Source of the DNA: Kosakonia oryzae
GTDB taxonomy: Bacteria > Pseudomonadota > Gammaproteobacteria > Enterobacterales > Enterobacteriaceae
NCBI RefSeq assembly: GCF_001658025.2
Contig: NZ_CP014007.2
Location: 4,340,001 to 4,404,000, forward strand
Reading direction: 5' to 3'
Length of the DNA stretch: 64,000 bases
The number at the start of each line of letters is the position of its first letter. Position 1 is the first letter of the stretch. This document shows, in pieces, positions 50,725-62,260 of the stretch. The translations under genes were made by a program, and so were the position numbers. The notes below the pieces were generated by a model. That model saw nothing but the letters and a program-made list of their open reading frames with translations. It did no database searches and was not told where the DNA came from.

Positions 50725-52863
50725 TTAGCGACCTTTTAGGACTCGTACCCGGTAAGTCCCCTCTTCATCCCGTTTCGCACCGTGAATATCGGTTTCAAAG
50801 CCCGGATAGTGGCGACCTATCGCGCATAGCATCAGCAGGAAATCAAGCACCGGGCGGCTGGCGTCAGTGATCATTTCACCGGGCATCACCAGCGGTACGC
50901 CAGGCGGATAAGGCAGGATCATATTGGCCGAGATCCGTCCGATCAGTTTTTCCAGTTCTACCGTTTCCACCTCCCCCTGAATCTGCCGCTGCCATGCCTG
51001 ATGCGGCGTTAACTTCATATCCGGCAACACATCGAAAGCCTGCAACATTAAACGCGGTAGATCGTGCTGGCGAATCAGCTTATGGATCCCCTGCGCCAGA
51101 TCCTGAATCCGCATATTGCGATAGAAATCAGGATCTTCAGCATAGAGATCCGGCAACATGTTCTTCACCCGCAGATTAAGATCGTAGGCTCGTTTAAACT
51201 CCATCAACCCACGCAACAATCCCATTGCCCGGGTTTTATCAATTCCGATACTAAACAGAAACAGCAGGTTATACGGCCCGGTTTTCTCCACTACTACGCC
51301 GCGTTCATCAAGGAACTTCGCCACCAGCGCCGCCGGGATCCCTTCCTCGCTCATATTTCCCTGCTCGTCCATACCGGGCGTCAGGATGGTTACTTTGACC
51401 GGGTCGAGAAACATATGATCGGCATCCGCATCGCGAAAACCATGCCATGCTTCACCCGGTGCGACTGGCCAGCAGTCAGCTTCATCAATCTCTTCCGGCT
51501 GCCAGATATCAAAGAACCAGCCGTCGGCTTCATCCTTCAGCCGTTGTACCTCTTTGCGAAAATGCAGCGCCCGTTCAACCGAGCGGTTAATTAAGCGCTT
51601 ACCAGGGTTCCCGCGCAGCATCGCTGCGGCCGTTTCGATCGATGCCACCAGCGGGTAGCTCGGCGATGTGGTGGTGTGCATCATAAAGGCTTCGTTAAAC
51701 GTGTCTTCATCATATTCACCTTTAATATGAATCAACGATGCCTGCGAGAATGCCGCCAACATTTTGTGCGTCGACTGGGTTTCAAAGAAGACTTTTCCCG
51801 GCACCCGCTCGCCGCTCATGCCGCTTTTTCCGGCATAAATAGGGTGAAAATTGGTGTACGGCACCCAGGCGGAATCGAAATGAATCGACGGCACATCCAG
51901 CGTTTTTTTAATCCAGTCGGTGTTGTACAGCAGGCCATCATACGTGGAGTTAGTAATCACTGCGTGTACCGGCCAGTGCGCCCCCGCCGTGGTTGCAACT
52001 TTTTGTTCGATGCTGGCATGGGTAAACTCGCGGCGCGGTATACCGCCCAGGATCCCCAGTGCGTTGCGTCCCGGCTTCAGCCACAGCGGCGTGACATCGC
52101 TCATCATCAACAGATGCGCCAGCGATTTATGACAGTTACGGTCAATCAACAGGGTACTGCCCGCTGGTGCGGCATACATACCGACAATTTTGTTGGAGGT
52201 CGATGTGCCGTTGGTCACCATATAGCTCTGCTCAGCACCAAACGTCCTGGCGATATACTCTTCAGCCTCCAGGTGCGGACCAGTATGATCCAGCAGCGAT
52301 CCCAGCTCAGTCACAGAGATCGAAACATCCGCTTTGAGCGTATTGCCGCCGAAGAAATCATAAAACAAGCAGCCTACCGGGCTTTTCTGGTACGCCGTCC
52401 CTGCCATATGCCCGGGCGTGCAGAAGGTATATTTGCCCTCTTTTACATAGGAGAACAGCGCCCGGGTAAACGGCGGTGTGATGTTTTCCAGATACTCTTT
52501 GGTGTACTGGACAATCCGCGAGGCAATCTCGTCCGCCACGCTCAGGGCGTATTCGAAAAACCACAGCGCTATGCGCATATCCTGCGCGCTGACATCCATG
52601 GTGGAGTGGGTATTGATAAACGCATACAGCGGAAGGTATTCATTTAGTTGATTAATCTCGCTGCACAGATCGAGGGAGTACTCATCCCAGTCAAAGATCA
52701 CGCCGCAAATACGCGGGTTATGCTCGATAAACTTCAGTAAGTCGGTGCTGTTTCTGGGCCAGATAATATGAAACCCTTGCGCCTGTAGCGCCTGTTCCAG
52801 CTCCTTGATTGGCTCATCTTTGTAGAAAACGCCATGGGGTCCCATGATGGCAATAATATTCAC
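50725..52863 (-). CDS. ldcC: Lysine decarboxylase LdcC (constitutive)
   Basis: This 712-residue fold-type I PLP decarboxylase (E. coli LdcC 713) has an N-terminal wing domain (about 1-130) beginning MNIIAIMGPHGVFYKDEPIK. The PLP domain has S-T-H-K-M-L, with the Schiff-base lysine near residue 367, and H-F-D-S-A-W-V-P-Y. It converts lysine to cadaverine and CO2. The sequence follows LdcC rather than CadA, and the locus between accA and yaeR is the ldcC locus; no cadB or cadC is nearby. Confidence 0.95.
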   Translation of the reverse strand: MNIIAIMGPHGVFYKDEPIKELEQALQAQGFHIIWPRNSTDLLKFIEHNPRICGVIFDWDEYSLDLCSEINQLNEYLPLYAFINTHSTMDVSAQDMRIALWFFEYALSVADEIASRIVQYTKEYLENITPPFTRALFSYVKEGKYTFCTPGHMAGTAYQKSPVGCLFYDFFGGNTLKADVSISVTELGSLLDHTGPHLEAEEYIARTFGAEQSYMVTNGTSTSNKIVGMYAAPAGSTLLIDRNCHKSLAHLLMMSDVTPLWLKPGRNALGILGGIPRREFTHASIEQKVATTAGAHWPVHAVITNSTYDGLLYNTDWIKKTLDVPSIHFDSAWVPYTNFHPIYAGKSGMSGERVPGKVFFETQSTHKMLAAFSQASLIHIKGEYDEDTFNEAFMMHTTTSPSYPLVASIETAAAMLRGNPGKRLINRSVERALHFRKEVQRLKDEADGWFFDIWQPEEIDEADCWPVAPGEAWHGFRDADADHMFLDPVKVTILTPGMDEQGNMSEEGIPAALVAKFLDERGVVVEKTGPYNLLFLFSIGIDKTRAMGLLRGLMEFKRAYDLNLRVKNMLPDLYAEDPDFYRNMRIQDLAQGIHKLIRQHDLPRLMLQAFDVLPDMKLTPHQAWQRQIQGEVETVELEKLIGRISANMILPYPPGVPLVMPGEMITDASRPVLDFLLMLCAIGRHYPGFETDIHGAKRDEEGTYRVRVLKGR

Positions 52864-52917
52864 AGCTACCTCCGTTAAAAACCTTAGCTAAGCATAGTTG
52901 AGGTAAACCGCAGGTAT

Positions 52918-52946
52918 AAAAAAAGCCGCACAGCGGTGCGGCTTTT
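52918..52946 (-). terminator. accA terminator
   Basis: AAAAGCCGCAC (52921-52931) pairs with GTGCGGCTTTT (52936-52946). On the minus strand it is followed by a run of T (A residues 52918-52924), 18 bp after the accA stop codon. Confidence 0.9.
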
Positions 52947-52963
52947 CATCAATGCCATGAAAC

Positions 52964-53923
52964 TCAAGCGTAGCCGTAGCTCATCAAACGCTGGTAACGG
53001 CGGTTACGCAGATCGTCTTTGCTCAGCACATCCAGATCGGCAAGATCGGCCAGCAGTTGCGCTTTCAGCGAAGCGGCCATCGCTTCCGGGTTACGATGTG
53101 CGCCGCCCAGCGGTTCCGGAACGATCGAGTCGATCAGTTTCAGTTCTTTCAGACGCGGCGCGATGATGCCCATCGCTTCTGCGGCCAGCGGCGCTTTGTC
53201 GGCGCTTTTCCACAGAATAGAAGCACAACCTTCCGGCGAGATAACAGAATAGGTGCTGTATTGCAGCATATTCACTTTATCGCCCACGCCAATTGCCAGC
53301 GCGCCGCCGGAGCCGCCTTCGCCGATCACGGTACAGATCACCGGTACGCTCAGGCGGGACATTTCACGCAGGTTGCGGGCGATCGCTTCCGACTGACCAC
53401 GCTCTTCGGCACCCACGCCCGGATAGGCGCCAGGGGTGTCGATAAAGGTGATAATCGGCATGTTAAAACGTTCTGCCATTTCCATCAGGCGCAGCGCTTT
53501 GCGATAGCCTTCCGGTGCCGGCATACCAAAGTTACGACGGATTTTCTCTTTGGTTTCACGGCCTTTCTGGTGGCCGATGATCATTACCGGGCGACCGTCG
53601 AGACGCGCGATACCGCCAACAATGGCTTTATCGTCGGCATAAGCGCGATCGCCAGCCAGTTCGTCGAATTCATCGAACGCCAGGCGGACATAATCCAGGG
53701 TGTAAGGACGCAGCGGATGTCGCGCCAGTTGGGCAACCTGCCATGCGCCAAGATCGGCGAAAATTTTGCGCGTCAACTCCACGCTTTTTTCGCGCAGACG
53801 ATGCACTTCTTCGTCGATATTTATATCCAGTTTTTCATCCTGACGGCCAACGGCAGTCAGGGAATCGATTTTCGCTTCCAGCTCAGCAATCGGCTGTTCG
53901 AAATCAAGGAAATTCAGACTCAT
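52964..53923 (-). CDS. accA: Acetyl-CoA carboxylase carboxyltransferase subunit alpha AccA
   Basis: This 319-residue crotonase-fold subunit is the same length as E. coli AccA. It has [18 protein letters not shown] and [12 protein letters not shown], which form the carboxybiotin oxyanion holes. With AccD it transfers carboxyl from biotin to acetyl-CoA, making malonyl-CoA, the first committed step of fatty acid synthesis. It lies 12 bp after dnaE. Confidence 0.97.
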   Translation of the reverse strand: MSLNFLDFEQPIAELEAKIDSLTAVGRQDEKLDINIDEEVHRLREKSVELTRKIFADLGAWQVAQLARHPLRPYTLDYVRLAFDEFDELAGDRAYADDKAIVGGIARLDGRPVMIIGHQKGRETKEKIRRNFGMPAPEGYRKALRLMEMAERFNMPIITFIDTPGAYPGVGAEERGQSEAIARNLREMSRLSVPVICTVIGEGGSGGALAIGVGDKVNMLQYSTYSVISPEGCASILWKSADKAPLAAEAMGIIAPRLKELKLIDSIVPEPLGGAHRNPEAMAASLKAQLLADLADLDVLSKDDLRNRRYQRLMSYGYA

Positions 53924-53935
53924 AGTATTCCTGTA

Positions 53936-56900
53936 TTAGTCAAACTCCAGTTCCACCTGCTCCGAACCTATGAGGCCACGCAGATCGTTGAGTAAACGAT
54001 CGCTCGGAGAGACGCGCCACGTTGCGCCGAAACGTAACCGCGCGCGCGCATCCGCCCTCTGATAGTAGAGATGTACTGGAATGGTTCCCGAACGGTGGGG
54101 TTCCAGAGACTGACGGAGTCGGTTTAAAAGCTGGTCATCAATTTGCCTGTCCGTCAGCGAGATAGCAAGCCCACGGGCGTATTTTTCCCGGGCTTCGTCA
54201 ATGTCCATGACTTCACGGGCGGTCATTTTAAGTCCCCCGCTAAAGTCATCAAAGCTGACCTGTCCGCTGACAATAAGTATGCGGTCTTTTTCCAGCAGCT
54301 GCTGGTATTTATCCAGGGCATCAGTGAATAACATCACTTCCAGACGCCCGGAACGGTCATCTAACGTACAGATGCCGATACGATTGCCGCGCTTGGTGAC
54401 CATAACCCGCGCGGCAATGACGAGCCCCGCCGCTGTGGTAACTTTCCCACGTTCGGTCGGATGCATGTCTTTCAGCCGGTAGCCTCCGACATAGCGCTCA
54501 ATTTCTTTCAAATACTGGTTAATCGGGTGACCCGTAAGGTAGAGACCTAACGTTTCACGCTCGCCTTCCAGCACCACCTGTTCCGGCCACGGCTGGCAAC
54601 TGGCGTAAGATTGTTCTATCTGCTCTGGCTCTTCGGCCAGCACGCCGAACATATCGGCCTGGCCAATCGCCTCGGCTTTCGAATGCTGATCGGCGGCTTT
54701 AAGCGCATCGCCCAGCGAGTTCATTAGCGCTGCGCGATGCGGCCCAAGGCGGTCAAACGCCCCGGACATAATCAGTTTTTCCAGCACCCGGCGGTTAAGC
54801 TTTTTAATGTCGGTACGCGCGCACAGATCAAACAGTTCACGGAAGTATCCGCCGTTATTACGCGCTTCGATGATCGCCTCAATCGGGCCTTCACCAACAC
54901 CTTTAATCGCCCCGATACCGTAAACAATTTCACCGTCATCGTTGACGTGGAAATGGTACAACCCGGAGTTAATATCCGGCGGCAGGATTTTCAACCCCAT
55001 GCGCCAGCACTCATCCACCAGACCAACGACTTTTTCGGTGTTGTCCATATCGGCCGTCATCACCGCCGCCATAAACTCGGCCGGATAGTGCGCTTTCAAC
55101 CACAGCGTCTGGTATGAGACCAAAGCATAGGCGGCAGAGTGCGATTTGTTAAATCCGTACCCGGCGAATTTTTCTACCAGGTCAAAGATTTTCATCGCCA
55201 GTTCGCCGTCGATGCCATTTTTCTTCGCGCCCTCTTCGAAGGTTCCGCGCTGCTTGGCCATCTCTTCCGGCTTTTTCTTACCCATCGCACGACGCAGCAT
55301 GTCCGCGCCGCCAAGGGTATAACCCGAAAGCACCTGGGCAATCTGCATCACCTGTTCCTGGTAGAGGATAATGCCGTAGGTCGGCTCCAGTACCGGTTTC
55401 AGGCTTTCATGCTGCCACTGCACATCGGGATAGGAGATCTCTTCGCGCCCGTGTTTACGGTCGATGAAGTTATCTACCATGCCTGACTGCAACGGCCCCG
55501 GGCGGAACAGGGCCACCAGCGCGATCATGTCTTCGAAGCAGTCGGGTTGCAGGCGCTTAATCAAATCTTTCATGCCACGGGATTCAAGCTGGAACACCGC
55601 AGTGGTCTCCGAGCGTTGCAGCATGTCGAAACTTTTCTTGTCATCCAGCGGAATGGCGGCGATATCGAGCGGCGGCTCGCCGTTCTTCTCGCGCCGGGCG
55701 TTGATCATCTCCAGCGCCCAGTTGATGATGGTCAGCGTACGCAAACCAAGGAAGTCAAACTTCACCAGCCCGGCATATTCAACATCGTTTTTATCAAACT
55801 GGGTAACCGGGTGCTGACCGGCTTCATCACAGTACAGCGGGGCAAAGTCGGTGATTTTGGTGGGTGCGATTACCACGCCACCTGCGTGTTTACCCGCGTT
55901 TCGCGTCACCCCTTCCAGCTTGCGCGCCATGTCGATCAGCGCTTTAACTTCTTCGTCCGCTTCGTAGATTTCCGGCAGTTGCGGCTCGGCTTCGAACGCC
56001 TTCGCCAGCGTCATGCCCGGATCCGGCGGCACCAGTTTAGAGATACGGTCCACAAAGCCGTACGGGTGACCCAGTACGCGACCCACATCGCGGATAACCG
56101 CTTTCGCCGCCATGGTTCCGAAGGTGATGATCTGCGATACCGCATCGCGCCCATACATGTCCGCCACGTGCTCGATCACCTGGTCACGCTTCTCCATACA
56201 GAAGTCAACGTCGAAGTCGGGCATCGATACACGTTCCGGGTTAAGGAAACGTTCGAACAGCAGGTCAAATTCCAGCGGATCGAGGTCAGTAATTTTCAGC
56301 GCATAAGCCACCAGCGATCCCGCGCCCGAACCACGCCCCGGCCCTACCGGCACGCCGTTATCTTTTGACCACTGGATAAACTCCATCACGATCAGAAAGT
56401 AACCAGGGAACCCCATCTGGTTGATAACTTGCAGCTCGATATCAAGACGCTCGTCGTACGGCGGACGCTTCTCTGCACGAACCTGCTCATCCGGGAAAAG
56501 GAACGCAAGGCGTTCTTCGAGACCGACTTTTGATTTCTCCACGAGGAAGTCTTCAGTGGTCATATCACCGGTCGGGAACTGCGGCAGGAAGTACTCACCC
56601 AGACGCACCGTAACGTTACAGCGCTTGGCGATTTCGACGGTGTTTTCCAGCGCTTCCGGGATATCGGAGAAGAGTTCGCACATCTCCTCTTCGCTGCGCA
56701 TATATTGCTGCGCGGAGTAATTGCGCGGACGTTTGGGATCGTCCAGGGTGAAACCGTCGTGGATGGCGACACGGATCTCATGCGCGTCGAAGTCGTCTGC
56801 ATCAATAAAGCGCACATCATTGGTCGCCACGACCGGCAAACCATGCTCTTCAGCCAGTTGTACTGCTGCGTGCAGATAAGGCTCTTCATCAACACGACCC

Positions 56901-57418
56901 GTGCGGATCAACTCAAGGTAGTAGCGATCGGGAAAATGCTCTTTGTAGAAATCGAGACACTGTTCAACCAGCACGCTGTTGCCACGCAACAGGCTTTTAC
57001 CCACGTCGCCCATGCGCCCGCCGGAGAGCAGGATCAACCCTTCGCTGAGTTCCTGCAACCAGTCGCGATCGATCCACGGCCCCAGTGCGCCATAGCCACG
57101 CTGGTAGGCACGCGAAATCAGCAATGTCAGATTCTGGTAACCGGTATTGTTGGCTGCAAGGACGGTGAGCTGCGTCAGTTCATCGCCTAACAGATCGCTC
57201 TGTACATGCAGATCGGCGCCGACGATCGGTTTCATCCCGGCTCCGTGCGCCGTTCCGTAGAATTTCACCAGACCACAGAGGTTCGTAAAATCGGTAATCG
57301 CCAGCGCGGGCATGCCGAGCGCGGCCGCCTTTTTCACCAGCGGCCCGGTTTTCGCCAGCCCGTCAATCATGGAATAGTCGCTATGCACCCGCAGGTGTAC
57401 GAAACGTGGTTCAGCCAT
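53936..57418 (-). CDS. dnaE: DNA polymerase III alpha subunit DnaE
   Basis: This 1160-residue protein has exactly the E. coli length. The PHP domain is N-terminal (H-L-R-V-H-S-D-Y-S). The palm has the catalytic aspartates at about 401 and 403 (P-D-F-D-V-D-F-C) and a third near 555 (F-D-F-L-G-L-R). A helix-hairpin-helix and an internal clamp-binding motif Q-A-D-M-F lie near 920, and the OB and tau-binding domains are C-terminal. It is the replicative polymerase; its proofreading partner dnaQ is about 30 kb to the left in this genome. Confidence 0.98.
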   Translation of the reverse strand: MAEPRFVHLRVHSDYSMIDGLAKTGPLVKKAAALGMPALAITDFTNLCGLVKFYGTAHGAGMKPIVGADLHVQSDLLGDELTQLTVLAANNTGYQNLTLLISRAYQRGYGALGPWIDRDWLQELSEGLILLSGGRMGDVGKSLLRGNSVLVEQCLDFYKEHFPDRYYLELIRTGRVDEEPYLHAAVQLAEEHGLPVVATNDVRFIDADDFDAHEIRVAIHDGFTLDDPKRPRNYSAQQYMRSEEEMCELFSDIPEALENTVEIAKRCNVTVRLGEYFLPQFPTGDMTTEDFLVEKSKVGLEERLAFLFPDEQVRAEKRPPYDERLDIELQVINQMGFPGYFLIVMEFIQWSKDNGVPVGPGRGSGAGSLVAYALKITDLDPLEFDLLFERFLNPERVSMPDFDVDFCMEKRDQVIEHVADMYGRDAVSQIITFGTMAAKAVIRDVGRVLGHPYGFVDRISKLVPPDPGMTLAKAFEAEPQLPEIYEADEEVKALIDMARKLEGVTRNAGKHAGGVVIAPTKITDFAPLYCDEAGQHPVTQFDKNDVEYAGLVKFDFLGLRTLTIINWALEMINARREKNGEPPLDIAAIPLDDKKSFDMLQRSETTAVFQLESRGMKDLIKRLQPDCFEDMIALVALFRPGPLQSGMVDNFIDRKHGREEISYPDVQWQHESLKPVLEPTYGIILYQEQVMQIAQVLSGYTLGGADMLRRAMGKKKPEEMAKQRGTFEEGAKKNGIDGELAMKIFDLVEKFAGYGFNKSHSAAYALVSYQTLWLKAHYPAEFMAAVMTADMDNTEKVVGLVDECWRMGLKILPPDINSGLYHFHVNDDGEIVYGIGAIKGVGEGPIEAIIEARNNGGYFRELFDLCARTDIKKLNRRVLEKLIMSGAFDRLGPHRAALMNSLGDALKAADQHSKAEAIGQADMFGVLAEEPEQIEQSYASCQPWPEQVVLEGERETLGLYLTGHPINQYLKEIERYVGGYRLKDMHPTERGKVTTAAGLVIAARVMVTKRGNRIGICTLDDRSGRLEVMLFTDALDKYQQLLEKDRILIVSGQVSFDDFSGGLKMTAREVMDIDEAREKYARGLAISLTDRQIDDQLLNRLRQSLEPHRSGTIPVHLYYQRADARARLRFGATWRVSPSDRLLNDLRGLIGSEQVELEFD

Positions 57419-57456
57419 TTTCAGATCCCAGCCTGGTTATTTCACGTTCACAAGAG

Positions 57457-58053
57457 TCAGGACACAAGGTCCAGCGCGCGTTTAACCGGCGCAAAGCTGC
57501 GCCGATGATGCGCAGTTGCGCCATGTTCCGCCAGCTTCGCCAGATGGAAAGCCGTTGGGTAGCCTTTATGTTGCGCAAAACCATATTGCGGAAAAAGAAG
57601 ATCAAGCTCAGCCATTTCGGCATCGCGCGTGACTTTTGCGATAATCGATGCCGCACTGATTTCTGCTACCCGGCTATCGCCTTTCACGACGGCCAGCGAA
57701 GGCATTGGCAAGGCTGGGCAACGGTTGCCGTCAATCAGTACAAATTCCGGGACGACAGAGAGCCCGGCAACTGCGCGCTGCATCGCCAGCATCGTGGCAT
57801 GCAGAATATTCAGTTCGTCGATTTCGTGTGGTTCGGCGCGCCCCAGACTCCAGGACAACGCTTTCTCTTTGATCTCTTCACTCAGCGCCAGACGGCGTTT
57901 TTCGGAGAGTTTTTTCGAATCGTTCAGACCAATGATTGGACGCTCAGGATCGAGGATCACCGCAGCCGTCACTACCGCGCCCACTAAAGGCCCGCGCCCC
58001 ACCTCATCCACACCGGCAACTAATTGCGTGTGCGGATAAATAAACTCCATCAT
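57457..58053 (-). CDS. rnhB: Ribonuclease HII RnhB
   Basis: This 198-residue protein (E. coli 198) has the signature [11 protein letters not shown] (Asp16, Glu17) and later acids in L-I-D-G-N-R and K-V-T-R-D-A-E-M. It cleaves 5' of single ribonucleotides embedded in DNA and starts ribonucleotide excision repair. Its start overlaps the lpxB stop by 4 bp. Confidence 0.96.
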   Translation of the reverse strand: MMEFIYPHTQLVAGVDEVGRGPLVGAVVTAAVILDPERPIIGLNDSKKLSEKRRLALSEEIKEKALSWSLGRAEPHEIDELNILHATMLAMQRAVAGLSVVPEFVLIDGNRCPALPMPSLAVVKGDSRVAEISAASIIAKVTRDAEMAELDLLFPQYGFAQHKGYPTAFHLAKLAEHGATAHHRRSFAPVKRALDLVS

Positions 58054-59198
58054 TGTGCTAACTCCAGTACTGCGTCAGCCGCCTGCTCATCGGCATTACA
58101 GCGAATCTGCTGGTGCAGTTCACGGAAAATGTCATGCATTTCGTGGCTGGTTTTACCATTAGCCAGCAGCGGTACAAGCGCATCGGCCAGCGCCTGCGGC
58201 TGGCACTCATCCTGCAGCAACTCTTTTACCAGTTCACGTCCGGCCAGCAGGTTTGGCAGCGAAACATAAGGTGTTTTCACCAGCCGCCTGGCCAGCCAGA
58301 ATGTGAATGCTTTCATGCGATAACCCACAACCATCGGGCATTTCGCCAGCATACACTCCAGCGCGGCGGTGCCGGAAGCCAGCAAGGCCGCATCGGCGGC
58401 GATCATGGCCTCGCGCGCCATACCATCCAGCATATGCACTGACAGATCGGGAGCGACTTCCGCCTTAATCCGCTCAAATTGTTCGCGCCGTTTGGCGTTG
58501 ACCAGCGGTACTACCACTTCAAGATCGGGGTAGCTTTCACGCAGCAACTTCGCGGTACGCAGGAAATCGGCGCTAAGCATTTCCACCTCAGCGCCACGAC
58601 TGCCAGGCAGTAACGCCAGACAGTGCACATCATGAGCAATTCCCAGCTGATCGCGCGCTGCGCTTTTATCCGGATCCAGCGGCATCGCATCGGCCATGGT
58701 ATGGCCGATAAAACGGCACGGCACGTTGAATTTGTCATAAAACGCTTTTTCGAAAGGCAGAAATGCGAGCACCAGATCGGTGGCTCTGCCAATTTTGAAA
58801 ACGCGTTTTTGTCGCCACGCCCAGACGGACGGACTGACATAATGGATGGTTTTGATACCCTGCTTTTTCAGATTGCCTTCGAGGGTAATGTTAAAATCCG
58901 GCGCATCGATACCGACAAAGACATCCGGTTGCAGCTCGCTAAAGCGACGGGTCAAATCAGCGCGGATATGCAACAGGCGGCGCAGACGGCCAAGTACCTC
59001 AACGATACCCATCACCGCAAGCTCTTCCATCTCATACCAGGCTTCACACCCTTCAGCCTGCATACGCGGCCCCGCAACGCCGACAAATCGGGCATTGGGG
59101 ACACGCGATCTCAGCGCGCGGATAAGACCGGCACCAAGAATATCGCCGGAGGTTTCTCCGGCGACGAGGGCTATCGTAAGAGGACGATTGTCGATCAT
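58050..59198 (-). CDS. lpxB: Lipid-A-disaccharide synthase LpxB
   Basis: This 382-residue GT19 glycosyltransferase has A-G-E-T-S-G-D near the start, [10 protein letters not shown] and [10 protein letters not shown]. It joins UDP-2,3-diacylglucosamine with lipid X at the inner membrane face. It overlaps lpxA by one base (TAATG at 59,196-59,200). Confidence 0.97.
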   Translation of the reverse strand: MIDNRPLTIALVAGETSGDILGAGLIRALRSRVPNARFVGVAGPRMQAEGCEAWYEMEELAVMGIVEVLGRLRRLLHIRADLTRRFSELQPDVFVGIDAPDFNITLEGNLKKQGIKTIHYVSPSVWAWRQKRVFKIGRATDLVLAFLPFEKAFYDKFNVPCRFIGHTMADAMPLDPDKSAARDQLGIAHDVHCLALLPGSRGAEVEMLSADFLRTAKLLRESYPDLEVVVPLVNAKRREQFERIKAEVAPDLSVHMLDGMAREAMIAADAALLASGTAALECMLAKCPMVVGYRMKAFTFWLARRLVKTPYVSLPNLLAGRELVKELLQDECQPQALADALVPLLANGKTSHEMHDIFRELHQQIRCNADEQAADAVLELAQ

Positions 59199-59986
59199 TA
59201 CCGAATCAGGCCGCGCGTTGAGCGTTCGAAGAATTGCATAAACGCATCAACTTCCGGATGCTTCGCAGCAAGCTCGGCAATCTCCGGTTTCGCCTCTTCC
59301 AGCGTTTTACCGCTGCGGTACAGCAGTTTGTACGCATTGCGAATAGCCACTAACGCTTCTCTGCTGAAACCGCGACGTTTCAGGCCTTCAATGTTCACAC
59401 CAAACGGTGTGGCATGGTTACCCTGAGCAATCACGTAAGGCGGTACATCCTGCGCCACGCCGGAGCAGCCGCCAACCATCACGTGCGCGCCGATAATGCA
59501 GAACTGATGCACTGCGGTCATGCCACCGATGATAGCAAAGTCGTCGACGGAGACGTGCCCCGCCAACGTTGCGTTATTTGCGAGAATGCAGCGATCGCCT
59601 ACGGTACAGTCATGCGCAATATGCGCATTGATCATCAGCAGGTTATCACTGCCCACCTTCGTCAACCCTCCGCCCTGTACTGTGCCACGGTGGATGGTGA
59701 CGCTTTCGCGGATGCGGTTGCGATCGCCAATTTCCACACGAGTCGGCTCGCCAGCATATTTCAGATCCTGGTTAACCTCGCCGATGGATGCGAACTGATA
59801 GATCTCATTGTCGCGGCCAATCGTCGTATGACCATTCACCACAACATGAGATTTCAGAACCGTACCCTCACCAATTTCAACGTGAGGGCCAACAATACAA
59901 AACGGGCCAATGTGAGCGTTGGCACCAATAACGGCACCGTCTTCAACAATAGCAGTTGGATGAATAAAGGCGGTTTTATCAATCAC
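59198..59986 (-). CDS. lpxA: UDP-N-acetylglucosamine acyltransferase LpxA
   Basis: This 262-residue left-handed beta-helix protein has many hexapeptide repeats and the catalytic His125 region in [15 protein letters not shown]-terminal helical domain follows. It transfers R-3-hydroxymyristoyl from ACP to UDP-GlcNAc, the first step of lipid A synthesis. Only three bases separate it from fabZ, which competes for the same hydroxyacyl-ACP. Confidence 0.97.
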   Translation of the reverse strand: MIDKTAFIHPTAIVEDGAVIGANAHIGPFCIVGPHVEIGEGTVLKSHVVVNGHTTIGRDNEIYQFASIGEVNQDLKYAGEPTRVEIGDRNRIRESVTIHRGTVQGGGLTKVGSDNLLMINAHIAHDCTVGDRCILANNATLAGHVSVDDFAIIGGMTAVHQFCIIGAHVMVGGCSGVAQDVPPYVIAQGNHATPFGVNIEGLKRRGFSREALVAIRNAYKLLYRSGKTLEEAKPEIAELAAKHPEVDAFMQFFERSTRGLIR

Positions 59987-59989
59987 GTA

Positions 59990-60445
59990 TCAGGCCTCCC
60001 GGCTACGTGCACACATCATAGTAGCTTCACAAACAACTTTACCGTCTACCAGCGCAACGCCTTTAAAGCGGGTCAGGCCGCGACGGGTTTTCTCGAAAGT
60101 GACTTCCATGATCATCTGATCGCCTGGCACGACGGGACGCTTAAAGCGCGCTTCGTCGATACCGGCGAAGTAGTACAGCTCACCCGGTTCCAGTTTACCA
60201 ACGCTTTTAAACGCCAGAATACCGGTAGCCTGCGCCATTGCTTCCAGAATCAGCACGCCCGGGAAAATCGGTTTGCCAGGGAAATGCCCCTGGAAAAACG
60301 GCTCGTTTACCGAAACATTTTTTACTGCGCGCAGAAAACGACCTTCTTCAAAATCCAGCACACGATCTACCAGCAAGAACGGGTAACGGTGCGGCAGAAG
60401 CTCCAGAATCTCTTCAATGTGCAGAGTATGAGTGTCAGTAGTCAA
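59990..60445 (-). CDS. fabZ: 3-hydroxyacyl-ACP dehydratase FabZ
   Basis: This 151-residue hot-dog fold enzyme has the catalytic H-F-P-G loop in [13 protein letters not shown] and the glutamate in L-I-L-E-A-M-A-Q. It dehydrates 3-hydroxyacyl-ACP to trans-2-enoyl-ACP. The start is the ATG at 60,443-60,445 ([13 protein letters not shown]). About 170 bp separate it from lpxD, the only sizeable gap in this gene run apart from that between skp and bamA. Confidence 0.97.
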   Translation of the reverse strand: MTTDTHTLHIEEILELLPHRYPFLLVDRVLDFEEGRFLRAVKNVSVNEPFFQGHFPGKPIFPGVLILEAMAQATGILAFKSVGKLEPGELYYFAGIDEARFKRPVVPGDQMIMEVTFEKTRRGLTRFKGVALVDGKVVCEATMMCARSREA

Positions 60446-60616
60446 AATACTCTTCCTGTCTAAATATACTAAAAGGCAATAATAACACGGCCCGCGGCAA
60501 TCATCAGAAAGCCAACAGGCCGGGAAGTATACACACTTTAGGCTTCTCGTCGCAGAGGTGTTTTGTCGCTTCTCTGATGTCGGGAGGCTTCTGTGTACAA
60601 GCGTTATGCAGGTGAA

Positions 60617-61645
60617 TTATTCGTCTTGTTGATTAACCTTGCGCTCGACGGCTTTCAGGCGCTTGCTCATATCATCAATATTCATCACCAGGGCTGCGGT
60701 TTTTCGCCACACTTTATTTGGCTGTAGTGGGATGCCTGAGGAGTAGACTCCTGGCTCAGTGATAGGACGCATGACCATCCCCATCCCCGTTACGGTAACC
60801 TTGTCGCAAATTTCCATATGCCCATTAATTACGCTGGCGCCACCGATCATGCAATAGCGGCCAATTTTCAGGCTACCCGCCATGATTACGCCACCGGCAA
60901 CCGCCGTATTGTCGCCAATCACAACGTTATGTGCAATCTGGCACTGGTTATCAATGATTACGCCGTTGCCAATGCGGGTATCGTCAAGCGCGCCGCGATC
61001 GATTGTCGTACAGGCGCCAATCTCAACGTTGTTGCCAATAATAACGCGGCCAAGCTGCGGGATTTTAACCCAATTTCCGCGATCGTTGGCGTAACCGAAA
61101 CCATCAGAACCGATCACCGTTCCCGATTGCACCAGGCAATTTTCGCCGATCTCAATCTCGTGGTAAACGGTCACATTTGCCCACAAACGCGAACCCGCGC
61201 CAATTTTCGTCCTTTTCCCAACAAAGCAACCCGCGCCGATAATAACGTTATCGCCCAGGATAACGCCGGATTCGATCACCGCATTTGCGCCGATCGCTAC
61301 ATTGCTACCCAGAGTGGCCGTTGCATCAATTACCGCGCCAGGTGCGATGCTGCTCGCCGGCTGCGGCGTGGTATCAAGAATTTGGGCCATACGCGCGTAG
61401 GTCAGGTACGGATTTTTTACGACCAGCGCTGCGCTCCTGGCAAAAGGAAGATCGTCTTGCGTCATGACGACAGCAGACGCCTGACATCCGGTCAGGTGTT
61501 CACGGTACTTAGGGTTGACCATGAAAGTGATGTGGCCTGCTTCGGCAGATTGCATGGACGCAACGCCGGTGATGACGATATCGCCATCACCGTGTAATTC
61601 TGCATCCAACTGCTGAGCTAAATCAGCCAGTCGAATTGAAGGCAT
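60617..61645 (-). CDS. lpxD: UDP-3-O-(3-hydroxymyristoyl)glucosamine N-acyltransferase LpxD
   Basis: This 342-residue protein (E. coli 341) has an N-terminal uridine-binding domain, a left-handed beta-helix of hexapeptide repeats with the catalytic histidine in [10 protein letters not shown], and a C-terminal helix. It adds the N-linked 3-hydroxyacyl chain in the third step of lipid A synthesis. It lies three bases after skp. Confidence 0.97.
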   Translation of the reverse strand: MPSIRLADLAQQLDAELHGDGDIVITGVASMQSAEAGHITFMVNPKYREHLTGCQASAVVMTQDDLPFARSAALVVKNPYLTYARMAQILDTTPQPASSIAPGAVIDATATLGSNVAIGANAVIESGVILGDNVIIGAGCFVGKRTKIGAGSRLWANVTVYHEIEIGENCLVQSGTVIGSDGFGYANDRGNWVKIPQLGRVIIGNNVEIGACTTIDRGALDDTRIGNGVIIDNQCQIAHNVVIGDNTAVAGGVIMAGSLKIGRYCMIGGASVINGHMEICDKVTVTGMGMVMRPITEPGVYSSGIPLQPNKVWRKTAALVMNIDDMSKRLKAVERKVNQQDE

Positions 61646-61648
61646 TAC

Positions 61649-62143
61649 TTATTTAACCTGTTTCAGTACATCAGCAGTGATGTCTTTTACATCGTTGCTG
61701 TTGTAAATAACGGCATTGGAAGGAACAACCAGATCAACACCCTGATCGGCAGCGACTTTTTTCACTGCAGCCTGAATGCGAGTCACCAGCTTGCCACGTT
61801 CTTCGTTAGAACGACGAGCCTGATCCTGCTCGAAAGCCTGTGCTTTCTGGGCAAATGCCTGACGACCTGACGCGATGTCTTTTTCCAGCTTGCTGCGATC
61901 GCTCGCCTTCATGGTAGAGCCATCACGTTGCAGACGCTGAGCTTTGGCTTGCAGGTCGGATTCCATGCTCTGCAGTTCGCTTGCGCGACCGCCGAATTCG
62001 TTTTTCATCGTCTGAGAAACGCCGGAACTCTGCGCAACCTGTTGCAACAGGCTACCCATATCAACAATTGCAATCTTGTCAGCGGCTTGCGCTGATGCTG
62101 CCATTGCTAAACCGAAACCTGCCGCTAATAACAACTTTTTCAC
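61649..62143 (-). CDS. skp: Periplasmic chaperone Skp (OmpH)
   Basis: This 164-residue protein starts with a Sec signal ([20 protein letters not shown], cleavage after A-Q-A). A beta core and long charged coiled-coil arms form the trimeric jellyfish chaperone. It carries unfolded outer-membrane proteins to BamA, encoded just upstream. It has about three more residues than E. coli Skp in the arm region ([12 protein letters not shown]). Confidence 0.96.
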   Translation of the reverse strand: MKKLLLAAGFGLAMAASAQAADKIAIVDMGSLLQQVAQSSGVSQTMKNEFGGRASELQSMESDLQAKAQRLQRDGSTMKASDRSKLEKDIASGRQAFAQKAQAFEQDQARRSNEERGKLVTRIQAAVKKVAADQGVDLVVPSNAVIYNSNDVKDITADVLKQVK

Positions 62144-62260
62144 AATTTACTCCTTACCATCCCGTTTGTACCCGGAGGTACAGCTCTTTGCGTGGCCGAG
62201 CTTCCGGTTGAAAGCCACAGCCATCACTACACTGCGAATGCATTCCGTTGCTGTGCGGAA

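Noticed and set aside
51676-52647. A 323-codon plus-strand frame opposite ldcC
   Set aside because: Antisense shadow of a clearly conserved gene; similar shadows occur opposite dnaE, accA, lpxA, lpxD, gudX and sdaC.
50725-52863. Inducible lysine decarboxylase CadA as an alternative to LdcC
   Set aside because: The sequence and the accA-ldcC-yaeR context match LdcC, and cadB and cadC are absent nearby.
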